Shown here: piece after piece, positions 1 through 7,840 of the stretch | Position numbering within the stretch: the first letter of the stretch is position 1 | Layout of the letters: each line of letters opens with the position of its first letter | Assembly: GCA_963711375.1 (NCBI GenBank) | Contig: CAVQDV010000005.1 | Coordinates: 434,001 to 498,000 of the forward strand | From: CAVQDV01 sp963711375 | GTDB taxonomy: Bacteria > Pseudomonadota > Gammaproteobacteria > Coxiellales > Coxiellaceae | Direction: 5' to 3' | Length of the DNA: 64,000 nucleotides | Position numbers and translations under genes: made by a program | The notes under the pieces: model-generated | What the model saw: only the letters and a program-made list of their open reading frames with translations | Told to the model about the DNA's origin: nothing | Databases searched by the model: none

Positions 1-801
1 CCTGTCAACTCTACTAAAAAACCTAGTTTTTTAGAAAGAATTGGAAGTCGTATGGGCTTCTTTTCTAAATCAGAGAGAAAAAACAATAATAATGACAATA
101 ATGCTCGCATTGTTCCAGAAAACAACAATAACGACAATAATGCACACTATCCCGCAGATGAACCCAAGGTAGATAAATTTGACCCTCAGAACCCAGACCT
201 CTCACTTTTTGAGGCTGATGAGCCTAAGAAGAATGCTCCGCAAGTAGTAAAGGTTTCACCGCCCAATAACAAGCAGGTGGCTTTGCTGCTCGATCTAAGC
301 AAATTGGATGAAAATAAAGCAAGACTGGAAGGGCTCATTGAAGACATGAAATCTCTTGGGCTTTATAATCTTGAGGATGAAAATTCCCCACTCTCTAAAT
401 TTGAATGCCCAATTAGCCTAGAAGTCATGGTTTGTCCTGTTACAGCTAGCGATGGTTGTAATTATGAGCATGGCTACATTCAAACCTATCTTGATCTTGA
501 ACTTGCCATCCAAAAAGCGGTCGGAGGTGTTCTGAGAGGAGCAACTGGTGAGGTAATATCCAACAACACCTTAACACCGAATCTTAAACTACAAAACGAG
601 ATTATTCAGTGTTGCGAACAAGAAATAAAAGCTTACGACAATGCTCAAGGATTAAAATCTGATAAAGTCATTAATGGTAATGCTGGAATTGGCAGTCCAA
701 ATTTATTTCCCGCCAACTCTCCAAGAGTCGAAAATCAGAAACAAGAAGAAAGCAAATCTTTAGCGGATCATGTAAATTTTCTTGAAGGTCCTAAACAGTA
801 G
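1..801 (+). CDS. U-box domain protein, 5' end outside the window
   Basis: The frame is open from base 1, with 17 codons before the first ATG at 52, so the gene probably starts upstream of the window; ATG 52 has no good ribosome binding site. The middle (about residues 116-195 counted from ATG 52) has a U-box pattern: CPISLEVMVCPVT, then DGCNYEHGYIQTYL, a gap, and LTPNLKLQNEI. In U-box E3 ubiquitin ligases this fold recruits the E2 enzyme through salt bridges rather than zinc. U-boxes are eukaryotic; in bacteria they are known mostly from translocated effectors such as Legionella LubX. The N-terminal part is Asn/Asp-rich low complexity with a duplicated 13-residue unit, and the C-terminal tail is polar. 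No signal peptide or membrane segment is seen in the visible part. The effector role is inferred. The U-box call is fairly firm because the spacing and hydrophobic pattern fit. Confidence 0.72.
   Translation, partial: PVNSTKKPSFLERIGSRMGFFSKSERKNNNNDNNARIVPENNNNDNNAHYPADEPKVDKFDPQNPDLSLFEADEPKKNAPQVVKVSPPNNKQVALLLDLSKLDENKARLEGLIEDMKSLGLYNLEDENSPLSKFECPISLEVMVCPVTASDGCNYEHGYIQTYLDLELAIQKAVGGVLRGATGEVISNNTLTPNLKLQNEIIQCCEQEIKAYDNAQGLKSDKVINGNAGIGSPNLFPANSPRVENQKQEESKSLADHVNFLEGPKQ
82..159 (+). repeat. Two tandem 39-bp units inside the U-box gene
   Basis: Bases 82-120 and 121-159 are imperfect tandem copies, both beginning with AAC/AAT triplets that encode NNNNDNNA. The second halves have diverged. 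This is a coding microduplication in the low-complexity N-terminal region. Confidence 0.7.
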
Positions 802-821
802 GGTAAAACTTAAATTATTAA

Positions 822-856
822 ACCGGCACTGGTGCAAAACCAGTGCCGGTCCTTTT
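822..856. terminator. Strong hairpin terminator, probably bidirectional
   Basis: A perfect 12-bp stem (ACCGGCACTGGT at 822-833 with its complement at 839-850) closes a 5-base loop and is followed by CCTTTT on the plus strand. It lies 21 bases after the U-box stop codon. On the minus strand the stem is followed by a T-rich run, and it lies downstream of the hydrolase gene, so it may serve both converging genes. Confidence 0.85.
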
Positions 857-902
857 AATTTAGAAAAATTTTTATGAGCATATACATTAACGATTAGGGC
901 TA

Positions 903-1691
903 TTAAAAAAAATCTTTTAGTAAACCTACAAATTGATCTGGCTCTTCGATAAAAGGCAAATGTCCTAGCCCTTTAAATTCATAATACTTGGCTTTGGGAA
1001 TTGTGTTGGCTAAAAGCTTTACCCGTTCAGGATTAAAAATTAAATCTTGCTCCGAACCGACAACTAGTGTTGGAGCCTTAATTTTGTCCGCCCATAAAGT
1101 CGAATCAAATTCATTTAAAGCCACTAATTGAGCCTCATAGCCCTCAATGGTAAATGCATAAGGATAGCCGACCGAAATCTCGACTAATTCATCTACTCTG
1201 TTTGGAATACTTAGAAATTTCGCAGAATAGACCCAACTGAGAGAGCCCTTAAATAAAGATTTCATAGGTGCTGAGGCTTTTCTTAGCTCCAAGTAAGCTA
1301 GTAGATATACATTAAAACAAGGATTGGCTTTCATTGCCGAATTGCTAATAACGAGGCTTTTTACAAAACTGGGATACGTATACGCCAAAGTTTGAGCGAT
1401 AAAACCTCCCATCGAATTGCCAACAATATTCGCGCTCGAAATTCCCAATTTTAGACAGAGTTGATAAGCATCATCAGCGAGCTGTTGAATACTGTAAGGA
1501 CCAGCCGGAATATCGGATTGCCCAGAGCCTCGATTATCAAAAACAATAACCTTATTGTATTGGGACAATTTGGCAACAATGCCACTCCATGCCATATGGT
1601 CTCCTGCAAAGCCCGCAATCAAAAGAATGGGTTCCCCATGTCCATATTCCTCATAATATAGGCTAATATCATTTACTTTTATTTTTGGCAT
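903..1691 (-). CDS. Alpha/beta-fold hydrolase
   Basis: A 263-residue soluble alpha/beta hydrolase. The nucleophile elbow GNSMGG places the catalytic Ser at about residue 93. The oxyanion region is IAGFAGDH, the acid is probably the Asp in GSEQDLIF, and the His is in GLGHLPFIEEP, so the triad looks complete. The substrate cannot be told; relatives include esterases, lactonases and peroxidase-like hydrolases. I prefer ATG 1691 (protein begins MPKIKVND) over ATG 1715. It matches the usual family N-terminus, has a GGA upstream, and sits 4 bases after the stop of a small upstream ORF. It is the last gene of a minus-strand run headed by the SNF2 helicase, though a functional link is not evident. 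Confidence 0.85.
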   Translation of the reverse strand: MPKIKVNDISLYYEEYGHGEPILLIAGFAGDHMAWSGIVAKLSQYNKVIVFDNRGSGQSDIPAGPYSIQQLADDAYQLCLKLGISSANIVGNSMGGFIAQTLAYTYPSFVKSLVISNSAMKANPCFNVYLLAYLELRKASAPMKSLFKGSLSWVYSAKFLSIPNRVDELVEISVGYPYAFTIEGYEAQLVALNEFDSTLWADKIKAPTLVVGSEQDLIFNPERVKLLANTIPKAKYYEFKGLGHLPFIEEPDQFVGLLKDFF

Positions 1692-1695
1692 AATT

Positions 1696-1776
1696 CTAAG
1701 TCCTTTTGTGCTCATTTATATCATGTTCAAGTTGCTTGGCTTGATCCCAAAATTCCATGAGTTTGTCGAATGACAT
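1696..1776 (-). CDS. Possible small 26-residue ORF
   Basis: A short ATG-started frame of 26 codons lies between the ATPase stop (1804) and the hydrolase start (1691). A purine-rich stretch (GGAGAGAGG) sits upstream of its ATG. The predicted peptide is charged and could form an amphipathic helix (starts MSFDKLMEFWDQ). Its stop lies 4 bases before the preferred hydrolase ATG, so it may serve translational coupling. No family is recognised and it may be chance. Confidence 0.3.
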   Translation of the reverse strand: MSFDKLMEFWDQAKQLEHDINEHKRT

Positions 1777-1803
1777 TCCACTCGCCTCTCTCCAAAAGAT
1801 ATG

Positions 1804-3282
1804 TTAGCTCCCCCAAAAGCTTGGCTTTAAAAAATCTTCGAGAGTCAGCACCACATCAAAATAGGCCCTTCTCTTTAAACTTTCATCTGCACCGTTAATC
1901 GTGATTAATACTCGCTCAATGGTCTTATGCTTGGGATTTGGGAAATTTTCAAGCTTCTTCTCAAACTCATCAATCACCTTAACCGATATTTTGGATTGGG
2001 AATATCGAATTTCGCAGATCGTGATTACTTTATCTTCTCGATCAAACAATAAATCAATTTGAAAGCCACTGTTTTCTTCGATGATCCCACGCTTAAAGTA
2101 GGCCCCAGATTTGTACTGCACTGAACGAAACCCTAGCATAGAGGCAATAATGCGATGATATTTTCGGCAAAATCGTTCAAACGCATAGCCCAGCCATTGC
2201 TGATAAGTCACCATTTTTAGCACTTGATCTGGATATTGATCATAATCTCCATTTGCAATATCTTTTTCAATTGGCTGAATAAATTTAAAGTAAAATTGCA
2301 AATAAGAGTCGGTAATACAATAACGTGCTAATGTACTTGTGCTCGCTAAATTAAATGGGGTATATTTATCGATAAAGCCACAAACTTCAAGATCATGTAA
2401 CACATCAGTAATTTCCCCACCACTCTTTAACTTTAAATGCTTTAATATTTCGTTTCGAGTAGAAAATTTTTTCCGACTTAAATATTGGATGATCTTTTTG
2501 TAATGTTTGCTATCTGACATACTACTGGTAAATACCCGATCAGCCTCTTTTGAAAAAAATGCACCAGACATAAAAGACTCACGATAAAGCGTAATATATA
2601 CTGATTTTTTTGAACCAAAACGCAGTAAGTATTCCGGCATGCCACCCACTGTTAAATAAGCATCCATCACCTCTCGATCTGAATGTTGAGGCAACATTTT
2701 TTTGGCCTCAATAATAGTAAGTTCTCTAAGGGGAATCTCATATTGAGACCGATTATATAAGGCACGAGACTTTACGACCTCATTAATCATGAATGAGGGA
2801 GAAGAACCGCATAAAATAATAATTAATTTTTTATTATGCCGAAAATAATTGTCCCAGACATATTTTAAGGCCGCCACAAAATTGGGCCTATATTGAGCCA
2901 GCCACTGGAGCTCTTCAAAATATAGAGTCCAGGTACCTGTTTTAACATAATCGGCTATATTTTTTAAAACATCGATCCAGTCAATAACTGAAATTTTTGC
3001 CAGCAGCGGTTGTTCAGCATAAGCGGCTAGTTCGCGCATGACTAGATTCATTTGATCGGCCTCTGGTTTTCGTTCTAAGCCCTCAAACTTGAGCAAATTT
3101 CTTTCGCGAAACACCTGCTCCAGCAATTCTGTTTTACCCACCCGCCGACGGCCATACATAACAATAATCTTGGAGCCTGGTATTTTCTCAATACCCACAA
3201 GACGATCCCACTCAGAATCGCGACCAATAAAATTTTCATTTTTATCAACAAGATAAAAGCCCAATTCTCGAACCTCCGCCAA
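1804..3282 (-). CDS. AAA+ ATPase of the archaeal-ATPase/DUF234 type
   Basis: About 492 residues. Near the N-terminus are the FIGRDSEWDRL signature and a Walker A, GRRRVGKTEL. Walker B is LYFEELQWL, followed by the sensor-like strand IIILCGSSPSFM. A winged-helix segment and a DUF234-like, nuclease-fold-like C-terminus (QIDLLFDREDKVITICEIRYS) come after. The family is common in archaea and scattered in bacteria; its cellular role is poorly known. The start is awkward: no in-frame ATG precedes the Walker A region, and the first candidate is TTG 3282, which falls inside the first of three hairpin repeats, with an in-frame stop at 3295-3297. Translation may start at that TTG or at a second TTG a few codons later. 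It lies 143 bases downstream of the SWIM gene, with the repeats in between. Confidence 0.8.
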   Translation of the reverse strand: MAEVRELGFYLVDKNENFIGRDSEWDRLVGIEKIPGSKIIVMYGRRRVGKTELLEQVFRERNLLKFEGLERKPEADQMNLVMRELAAYAEQPLLAKISVIDWIDVLKNIADYVKTGTWTLYFEELQWLAQYRPNFVAALKYVWDNYFRHNKKLIIILCGSSPSFMINEVVKSRALYNRSQYEIPLRELTIIEAKKMLPQHSDREVMDAYLTVGGMPEYLLRFGSKKSVYITLYRESFMSGAFFSKEADRVFTSSMSDSKHYKKIIQYLSRKKFSTRNEILKHLKLKSGGEITDVLHDLEVCGFIDKYTPFNLASTSTLARYCITDSYLQFYFKFIQPIEKDIANGDYDQYPDQVLKMVTYQQWLGYAFERFCRKYHRIIASMLGFRSVQYKSGAYFKRGIIEENSGFQIDLLFDREDKVITICEIRYSQSKISVKVIDEFEKKLENFPNPKHKTIERVLITINGADESLKRRAYFDVVLTLEDFLKPSFWGS

Positions 3283-3419
3283 ATAGCCTTCATTTTACCC
3301 CTATTTGGCGGTTTGAACAAGAATTTAAACCGCCAAATAGCTCTGATTTTACCCCTGTTTGGCGGTACAAACGAGAGCTGAAACCGCCAAATAGCTCCTT
3401 TTTGGGGGCTATTTGGCGG
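3276..3419. repeat. Three tandem 54-bp units, each with an 11-bp-stem hairpin
   Basis: Units begin at 3276, 3330 and 3384, an exact 54-base period. Each starts with CCGCCAAATAG and, after a 14-base loop, has the complement CTATTTGGCGG (3301-3311, 3355-3365 with one mismatch, 3409-3419). The hairpins are separated by 18 bases of less conserved sequence. They fill the gap between the SWIM gene and the ATPase gene, and the first overlaps the ATPase start. A lone half-site, CCGCCAAATA, occurs at 7055-7064 just upstream of the SNF2 gene that heads the same run. Confidence 0.9.
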
Positions 3420-3425
3420 ATAGTA

Positions 3426-4280
3426 TTATGACTTAGATTTTGGCTTCGATTTTTTTAGTGCTTTTTTGGGCTGATTTTTTTTCGGTTTGTGCTTTGTTTT
3501 TTTTGGCGCATTTTGGACCTTCTTTTTGGCTGCCTTTTTTGTGGGTTTTGCTTTTGGTGTATCTTTCACGTCGATGCCAAATAAAGAAGATAAATCACTG
3601 TCTGCGAGAATTTGTTCGCTGTCATCTGCTGGGGCTTTGGAAAAGGAAGTTTTGCCAGCTTTAGCAATTAATTCGGCATGATCCGCTTTACGGAGTAAAA
3701 ATAAATCTTCCGGCCGAACATCCAGACGAGAACCGACGCCATACAATACCGCCGCCACGTGTTTACACATGTCCGCCCAATCCGGGCAAGAACAATTAAG
3801 TTTAATTTCATTTGGATCTGGAAATAAGCCTTTTTCAGAATGTGTCATCACTTCCATCACCGCCTTTGAAGATTTTCCTTGCAAAAGTTCGATTAAAGAA
3901 TCGATTTTACCGGAACATTCTTCCACAATTTTATTCCATTTCTCTTTAATCACTGGAGAAATTGCAATTTTTACTTTATAAATTGAGGAGCCGCTGACCA
4001 TGGCCGTCACTTCACCCTCTGCCATTTTAAGATCGATTACAGAACCATTTCGAACATAAGTGCGGCCGCGAGGCAAACGGTTTTCATAATCGCTATAGGA
4101 TTCCAAATGATCGCACCAAGCCTTTCCCCAAAATGTTTTGGCGATGGATTTCCCCTCAAGCACGATGGGCTCTACAATATGCCCTTTCTTTTTTAATTTT
4201 TCCGCCTCTTTCGCCGCCCTACGCTTACGTTCTGCCACGCTAACATAAGGCGCAAATCGACCATATCGCCCCCTGCCCAT
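3426..4280 (-). CDS. SWIM zinc-finger protein with basic tail
   Basis: 284 residues. A SWIM zinc finger of the CxCx(n)CxH type is visible as CSCPDWADMCKH at about residues 162-173. The N-terminus is basic, and the last 50 or so residues are an extremely Lys-rich tail (KKAAKKK, KPKKNQPKKALKK) likely to bind nucleic acid. SWIM proteins are commonly encoded beside SNF2-family helicases and are thought to act with them on DNA or chromatin-like complexes. Here the gene starts 14 bases after the helicase stop, so the two are almost certainly co-transcribed. No enzymatic domain is seen. The partnership with the helicase follows from known gene neighbourhoods. Confidence 0.88.
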   Translation of the reverse strand: MGRGRYGRFAPYVSVAERKRRAAKEAEKLKKKGHIVEPIVLEGKSIAKTFWGKAWCDHLESYSDYENRLPRGRTYVRNGSVIDLKMAEGEVTAMVSGSSIYKVKIAISPVIKEKWNKIVEECSGKIDSLIELLQGKSSKAVMEVMTHSEKGLFPDPNEIKLNCSCPDWADMCKHVAAVLYGVGSRLDVRPEDLFLLRKADHAELIAKAGKTSFSKAPADDSEQILADSDLSSLFGIDVKDTPKAKPTKKAAKKKVQNAPKKTKHKPKKNQPKKALKKSKPKSKS

Positions 4281-4294
4281 AGTAAATTCTCCTG

Positions 4295-7033
4295 CTAATT
4301 TTCTGTCAAGGCTCGATGAATATCGAGCGTTACCATATTCATTAATTCAGAATTGGATAATTCGGTTAATGACACCTCATTATCTTGCCCCATAATTTCA
4401 TTGGATAAGGATTTTTTCGCCAGAATTAAGCTATCGATTTTCTCCTCAATAGTTCCCCTACAAATAAATTTGTGCACCAATACATTTTTTTTCTGGCCTA
4501 TTCGAAAAGCACGATCAGTGGCTTGATTTTCGACAGCTGGATTCCACCAACGATCAAAATGAATAACATGCGAGGCCGCTGTTAAATTAAGCCCTGTTCC
4601 GCCAGCCTTTAGTGATAATACAAAAAAAGGTGGCCCCTGCTCCTTTTGAAATTCTTCCACTCGTTTTGCACGCTCTTTTACCGTGGTTTGTCCGTGTAAA
4701 AAAAGCCCTTCACGACCAAACACCTCTGAAAGGAAGGCACATAATGCGGGAATAATTTCACGAAACTGCGTAAATACCAGCACTTTTTCCTGTTTTTCCC
4801 GAATAATGTCGCAGAGCTCTTTCAAACGTAAAAATTTCCCACTGTGTTCATTGACATATTCCCCATGCCCCAACCATTGGCTGGGGTGATTGCAAATTTG
4901 CTTAAATCGCAAAAGATAAGACATGACCAAACCGCGACGATTAATATTATCCAGCTCACTTTCTAATTTAGCCGCAAGCTCATTCACGGCCTGTTGATAA
5001 AGGCCCACTTGCTGCTTACTCAGCGCACAAAAGGCTGACATTTCGGTTTTATCCGGAAGATCCTGAATAATGCGTTTGTCACTTTTTAAACGCCTTAAAA
5101 TATAGGGATTAACGAGTCGACGAATGGCGCCGACAAATTCATTGGATTTTTCCTTACTATAATCAGCAAAAACACGGCTAGAACCTAAAAGACCTGGTGC
5201 CACAAAATCAAATAAAGACCACAAATCCAAGAGCCGATTTTCAATGGGAGTCCCCGTCAATGCAAAACGCAATTGGCTTTTCAGGGATTTTATAGCTCGA
5301 GTTTGTTTGGCCTGCGGATTTTTGATCGCCTGAGCTTCATCTAAAATGACTAAATTCCAGGATATTTCGCTTAAATCCGCCTGACGCTGAAGGGTTCCGT
5401 AAGTGGTCATCACTAAGTCGACGCCAGAAAATGAGATGTCTTCTTTTCGAATAGCAGAACCATGTGCGATTTTGAAGGATAAATCGGGAGCAAATCGATT
5501 TAATTCGGCTTGCCAATTGCCAATTAATGAAGCGGGTAAAACTAATAAATGGGGCTGATGATTTTCATTTTTTAATTTTTGATGTTTAATCAGCAATAAT
5601 AATGCAATAACTTGAATGGTTTTTCCTAAGCCCATATCGTCGGCTAAACAGCCCCCTAAGCGAATATTATAAAGCCACCACAGCCACTGCGCACCTTTTT
5701 CTTGGTAAGGACGTAATTCGGCGTTTAAATATTTTTTTAGCGTGTTTTTCAGATGTTTTTCACCCGCTTCATCGGGATGGCGTAGACGAGAGAGAGTGGA
5801 ATTTAGCCACTCGCCTTCGACAACGGTTGACCATTCTGCCAGAGTTTCTGGCAAGGCCTCCTCAGTTTGTTGCTGAGAAAGCCCAGCCAGTAAACGCAAG
5901 CCTTCCGCAAAGGAAAGGCCTCCATTTTTGACTTGGGCTTGTATTTTTTTCCAATGCATTAATACCTGATTTAATTTAGCGGAATCCACCTGTACCCACT
6001 GGCCCTTAATTTGAACTAAATCATCAGTACTTCCCAATAATGTCATAAATTCTTTTTGACTTAATTTTTCGCCAGATGGCAGCGCATATTGAAGATTAAA
6101 ATCCAGTAAAGCATTTAATCCCAGGGCACTTTCATTTTTATTACCAATCGTCACATTAATTGTTGCACGAGGCGGTTTGCGCGCATTCCACCAATTGGGC
6201 ACACGCACCATAACACCCGCTGCTTCAAAAACGGGAATATCCTTAAGAAATTGGTGCGCCTCAAGCGCTCCCCATGCCAGAGGTTTAAAAATTTTATTGG
6301 ATTCCACCAAGTTTTTTAGAAAAGTACTTTTTTCAGCGGCTCTATGTACGGGAAGCAAGAGGGAAAGCAAAACATTTTTTTGGCTTTTACTGGAATATTC
6401 TTCTAGCGCTTTCCCTAGAGATAAATGCTGCGTTTGTGCACCTTGCGATAAGCCAGTTGTATAGGTCGCCAAAAAAGCAAAAGGATAATCGGGATTGGCT
6501 TTATTTTCGGCTAAATGGAAGCAAACTCTTCCCACCGTATTCCAAGCGGCATTAAAGGCGGATAAATAATTATCTAAATTTCCATCGAAAGATTCAAGCT
6601 CTTTTAAAAGTGAGTGAGACAAATTTTGCCAAAGAATGTCGGCCGTTTCCAGATTAAAATTTTCGATCCCACGAAGAAAGGGAGCCTCTTCAATTAATTC
6701 TTTAATTTCTTGGCTAGGAAGTGTAATCTTAGGAATAAGTGATTTTCCGTCGACGATATTGGTATGCTTGCAAGTTTCCGCAATAAAAATTTGCGTGAAT
6801 TTTTTCCAAAAGGAAAAGCTTAAAGGAAGCGGCTCACTAAAATGACTTAATCCTAAACGCAAAAGACCACGAGCCCCATCAATAGAAAAAAAAGAATGGA
6901 TTTTTTCTGCGATACTTGCCGGAAGCGTTTCCTGATTCTGTTCATCGGTATAAAGATAAAGATGCCCAGCAGGCGAGAGGGCCAAACTTAATGAAACCGT
7001 CTCATTCTGAACTTCATGCATAATTTTATCCAT
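4295..7033 (-). CDS. SNF2-family DEAD-like helicase/translocase
   Basis: 912 residues. The C-terminal half is a full SNF2 motor: Walker A DDMGLGKT at about residue 462, motif II ILDEAQ near 562, motif III LTGTPIENR, and helicase C motifs LKAGGTGLNL, HFDRWWNPAVE and TDRAFRIGQ. The N-terminal half (about 1-440) resembles the SNF2-associated region found in bacterial homologues and carries no clear catalytic motif. SNF2 enzymes move along double-stranded DNA using ATP and remodel protein-DNA complexes; bacterial RapA is a relative that recycles RNA polymerase. It heads the minus-strand run with the SWIM protein. All helicase motifs look intact. Confidence 0.92.
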   Translation of the reverse strand: MDKIMHEVQNETVSLSLALSPAGHLYLYTDEQNQETLPASIAEKIHSFFSIDGARGLLRLGLSHFSEPLPLSFSFWKKFTQIFIAETCKHTNIVDGKSLIPKITLPSQEIKELIEEAPFLRGIENFNLETADILWQNLSHSLLKELESFDGNLDNYLSAFNAAWNTVGRVCFHLAENKANPDYPFAFLATYTTGLSQGAQTQHLSLGKALEEYSSKSQKNVLLSLLLPVHRAAEKSTFLKNLVESNKIFKPLAWGALEAHQFLKDIPVFEAAGVMVRVPNWWNARKPPRATINVTIGNKNESALGLNALLDFNLQYALPSGEKLSQKEFMTLLGSTDDLVQIKGQWVQVDSAKLNQVLMHWKKIQAQVKNGGLSFAEGLRLLAGLSQQQTEEALPETLAEWSTVVEGEWLNSTLSRLRHPDEAGEKHLKNTLKKYLNAELRPYQEKGAQWLWWLYNIRLGGCLADDMGLGKTIQVIALLLLIKHQKLKNENHQPHLLVLPASLIGNWQAELNRFAPDLSFKIAHGSAIRKEDISFSGVDLVMTTYGTLQRQADLSEISWNLVILDEAQAIKNPQAKQTRAIKSLKSQLRFALTGTPIENRLLDLWSLFDFVAPGLLGSSRVFADYSKEKSNEFVGAIRRLVNPYILRRLKSDKRIIQDLPDKTEMSAFCALSKQQVGLYQQAVNELAAKLESELDNINRRGLVMSYLLRFKQICNHPSQWLGHGEYVNEHSGKFLRLKELCDIIREKQEKVLVFTQFREIIPALCAFLSEVFGREGLFLHGQTTVKERAKRVEEFQKEQGPPFFVLSLKAGGTGLNLTAASHVIHFDRWWNPAVENQATDRAFRIGQKKNVLVHKFICRGTIEEKIDSLILAKKSLSNEIMGQDNEVSLTELSNSELMNMVTLDIHRALTEN

Positions 7034-7054
7034 AAAAATCCCTGACCTCTGAAG

Positions 7055-7064
7055 CCGCCAAATA
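7055..7064. repeat. Lone half-site of the 54-bp hairpin repeat
   Basis: CCGCCAAATA matches the left arm of the three hairpins at 3276-3419. It sits 21 bases upstream of the SNF2 ATG, with no matching right arm nearby. It may be a regulatory site shared by the run or chance similarity. Confidence 0.4.
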
Positions 7065-7139
7065 TCCCAAAAAATCCAACTAAAAGCAATCTTTAATGCC
7101 TATTCGATACTAAGTGCGTTTCTGCGATTGGTTTGTTAA

Positions 7140-7205
7140 TGGGAATGCATTCCAGAGGAAGCGAAATACTTGCTGCAACAACTACGTGACCGAGTTCAAG
7201 AATGA
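7140..7205 (+). pseudogene. Possible C-terminal remnant of a HEPN partner
   Basis: A short open stretch ends in CIPEEAKYLLQQLRDRVQE and a TGA that overlaps the following ATG as ATGA. This resembles the C-terminal helix of HEPN substrate-binding partners, and the overlap is the coupling typical of HEPN-MNT pairs. A stop codon at 7137-7139 and no recognisable HEPN core upstream mean that, if real, it is only a relic. Confidence 0.35.
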
Positions 7206-7459
7206 ACACACCATTAGTTGACTTAAAGCCAGAACACTTAAAAATCATCAACACCGTGCTAAAACGTCATTTACCCGCCAATACAAAAGTGTGGATATTC
7301 GGATCCAGAGTCAAGGGAACAGCTAGAAAATTTTCAGACATTGATCTTGCATTTGATTGGTCTGGCAATCCATTTCCCATCGAAATCTCCGCGGAATTAG
7401 CCACTGACTTTGAAGAATCCGATTTGCCATTCCCCGATTCAAGAATGGGTAGACCTTGA
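7202..7459 (+). CDS. MNT-type minimal nucleotidyltransferase, C-terminally truncated
   Basis: 85 residues. The nucleotidyltransferase signature is clear: IFGSRVKGTARKFSDIDLA, with G34-S35 and metal-binding D46 and D48. MNT proteins usually pair with a HEPN ribonuclease and in several systems inactivate it by AMPylation. The ending is abnormal. After ESDLPF, where family members normally continue into a strand carrying the third Asp and a final helix, the frame stops after PDSRMGRP. A +1 frame continues for a few codons without restoring the usual sequence. With only a short possible HEPN relic upstream, this looks like the remains of a HEPN-MNT toxin-antitoxin pair, possibly cut when the prlF-yhaV pair arrived next to it. 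Confidence 0.7.
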   Translation: MNTPLVDLKPEHLKIINTVLKRHLPANTKVWIFGSRVKGTARKFSDIDLAFDWSGNPFPIEISAELATDFEESDLPFPDSRMGRP

Positions 7460-7484
7460 CATGGTAATGCAATTGCATTACCAT
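7456..7484 (+). promoter_or_regulatory. prlF-yhaV promoter with a 24-bp perfect palindrome
   Basis: TTGACA at 7456-7461 and TACCAT at 7479-7484 form a sigma-70-like promoter with 17-base spacing. Bases 7461-7484 are a perfect palindrome (ATGGTAATGCAA followed by its complement) covering the spacer and -10 box. It lies 33 bases before the antitoxin ATG, a natural position for autorepression by the PrlF antitoxin or the PrlF-YhaV complex. Confidence 0.75.
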
Positions 7485-7517
7485 CTTCTTTAGCTATTAA
7501 CCTACACAGGAGAAACC

Positions 7518-7838
7518 ATGGCTAGATCACCACAAAGCGAGTCAACGTTGACGGATCGCTACCAAACCACCATCCCCGAACTTATTCGAGAAGCCTTGCA
7601 TTTGGAAAAACGTGACAAAATCCGTTATACACTCAAAAAAAATGGTCAGGTTGTGATTTCTCGCTCCACTGAAGAAGACCCTCTGCTTGGTAATCTTCTT
7701 TCATTTCTTGCAGAGGATATTAAGAAAAATCCCAAGCATCTTCGTACAATAAGTCCTTCCTTAGCCGCTCGTGCACAAGCACTAGTTTCTAAGGTAGAAA
7801 TTGATTTAGATGCACCACTATCTGAAAAGGATGAATAA
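7518..7838 (+). CDS. prlF: PrlF-type antitoxin, AbrB/SpoVT-like DNA binder
   Basis: 106 residues. The N-terminal half is a swapped-hairpin AbrB-like domain (STLTDRYQTTIPELIREAL, then the KNGQVVISRS strand). The C-terminal half matches the PrlF tail that wraps the toxin (LLSFLAEDIKKNPKHL, then an acidic end with DLDAPLSEKDE). In E. coli, PrlF (SohA) neutralises the ribonuclease YhaV and represses its own operon. AGGAGA precedes the ATG by 4 bases, and the palindromic operator is just upstream. The yhaV start follows the stop by 2 bases, so expression is coupled. Confidence 0.9.
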   Translation: MARSPQSESTLTDRYQTTIPELIREALHLEKRDKIRYTLKKNGQVVISRSTEEDPLLGNLLSFLAEDIKKNPKHLRTISPSLAARAQALVSKVEIDLDAPLSEKDE

Positions 7839-7840
7839 AA

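Noticed and set aside
3276..3419. Three regularly spaced repeats considered as a CRISPR array
   Set aside because: Each unit is a hairpin with both arms repeated, the intervening sequences resemble each other rather than being unique, and no cas gene is nearby.
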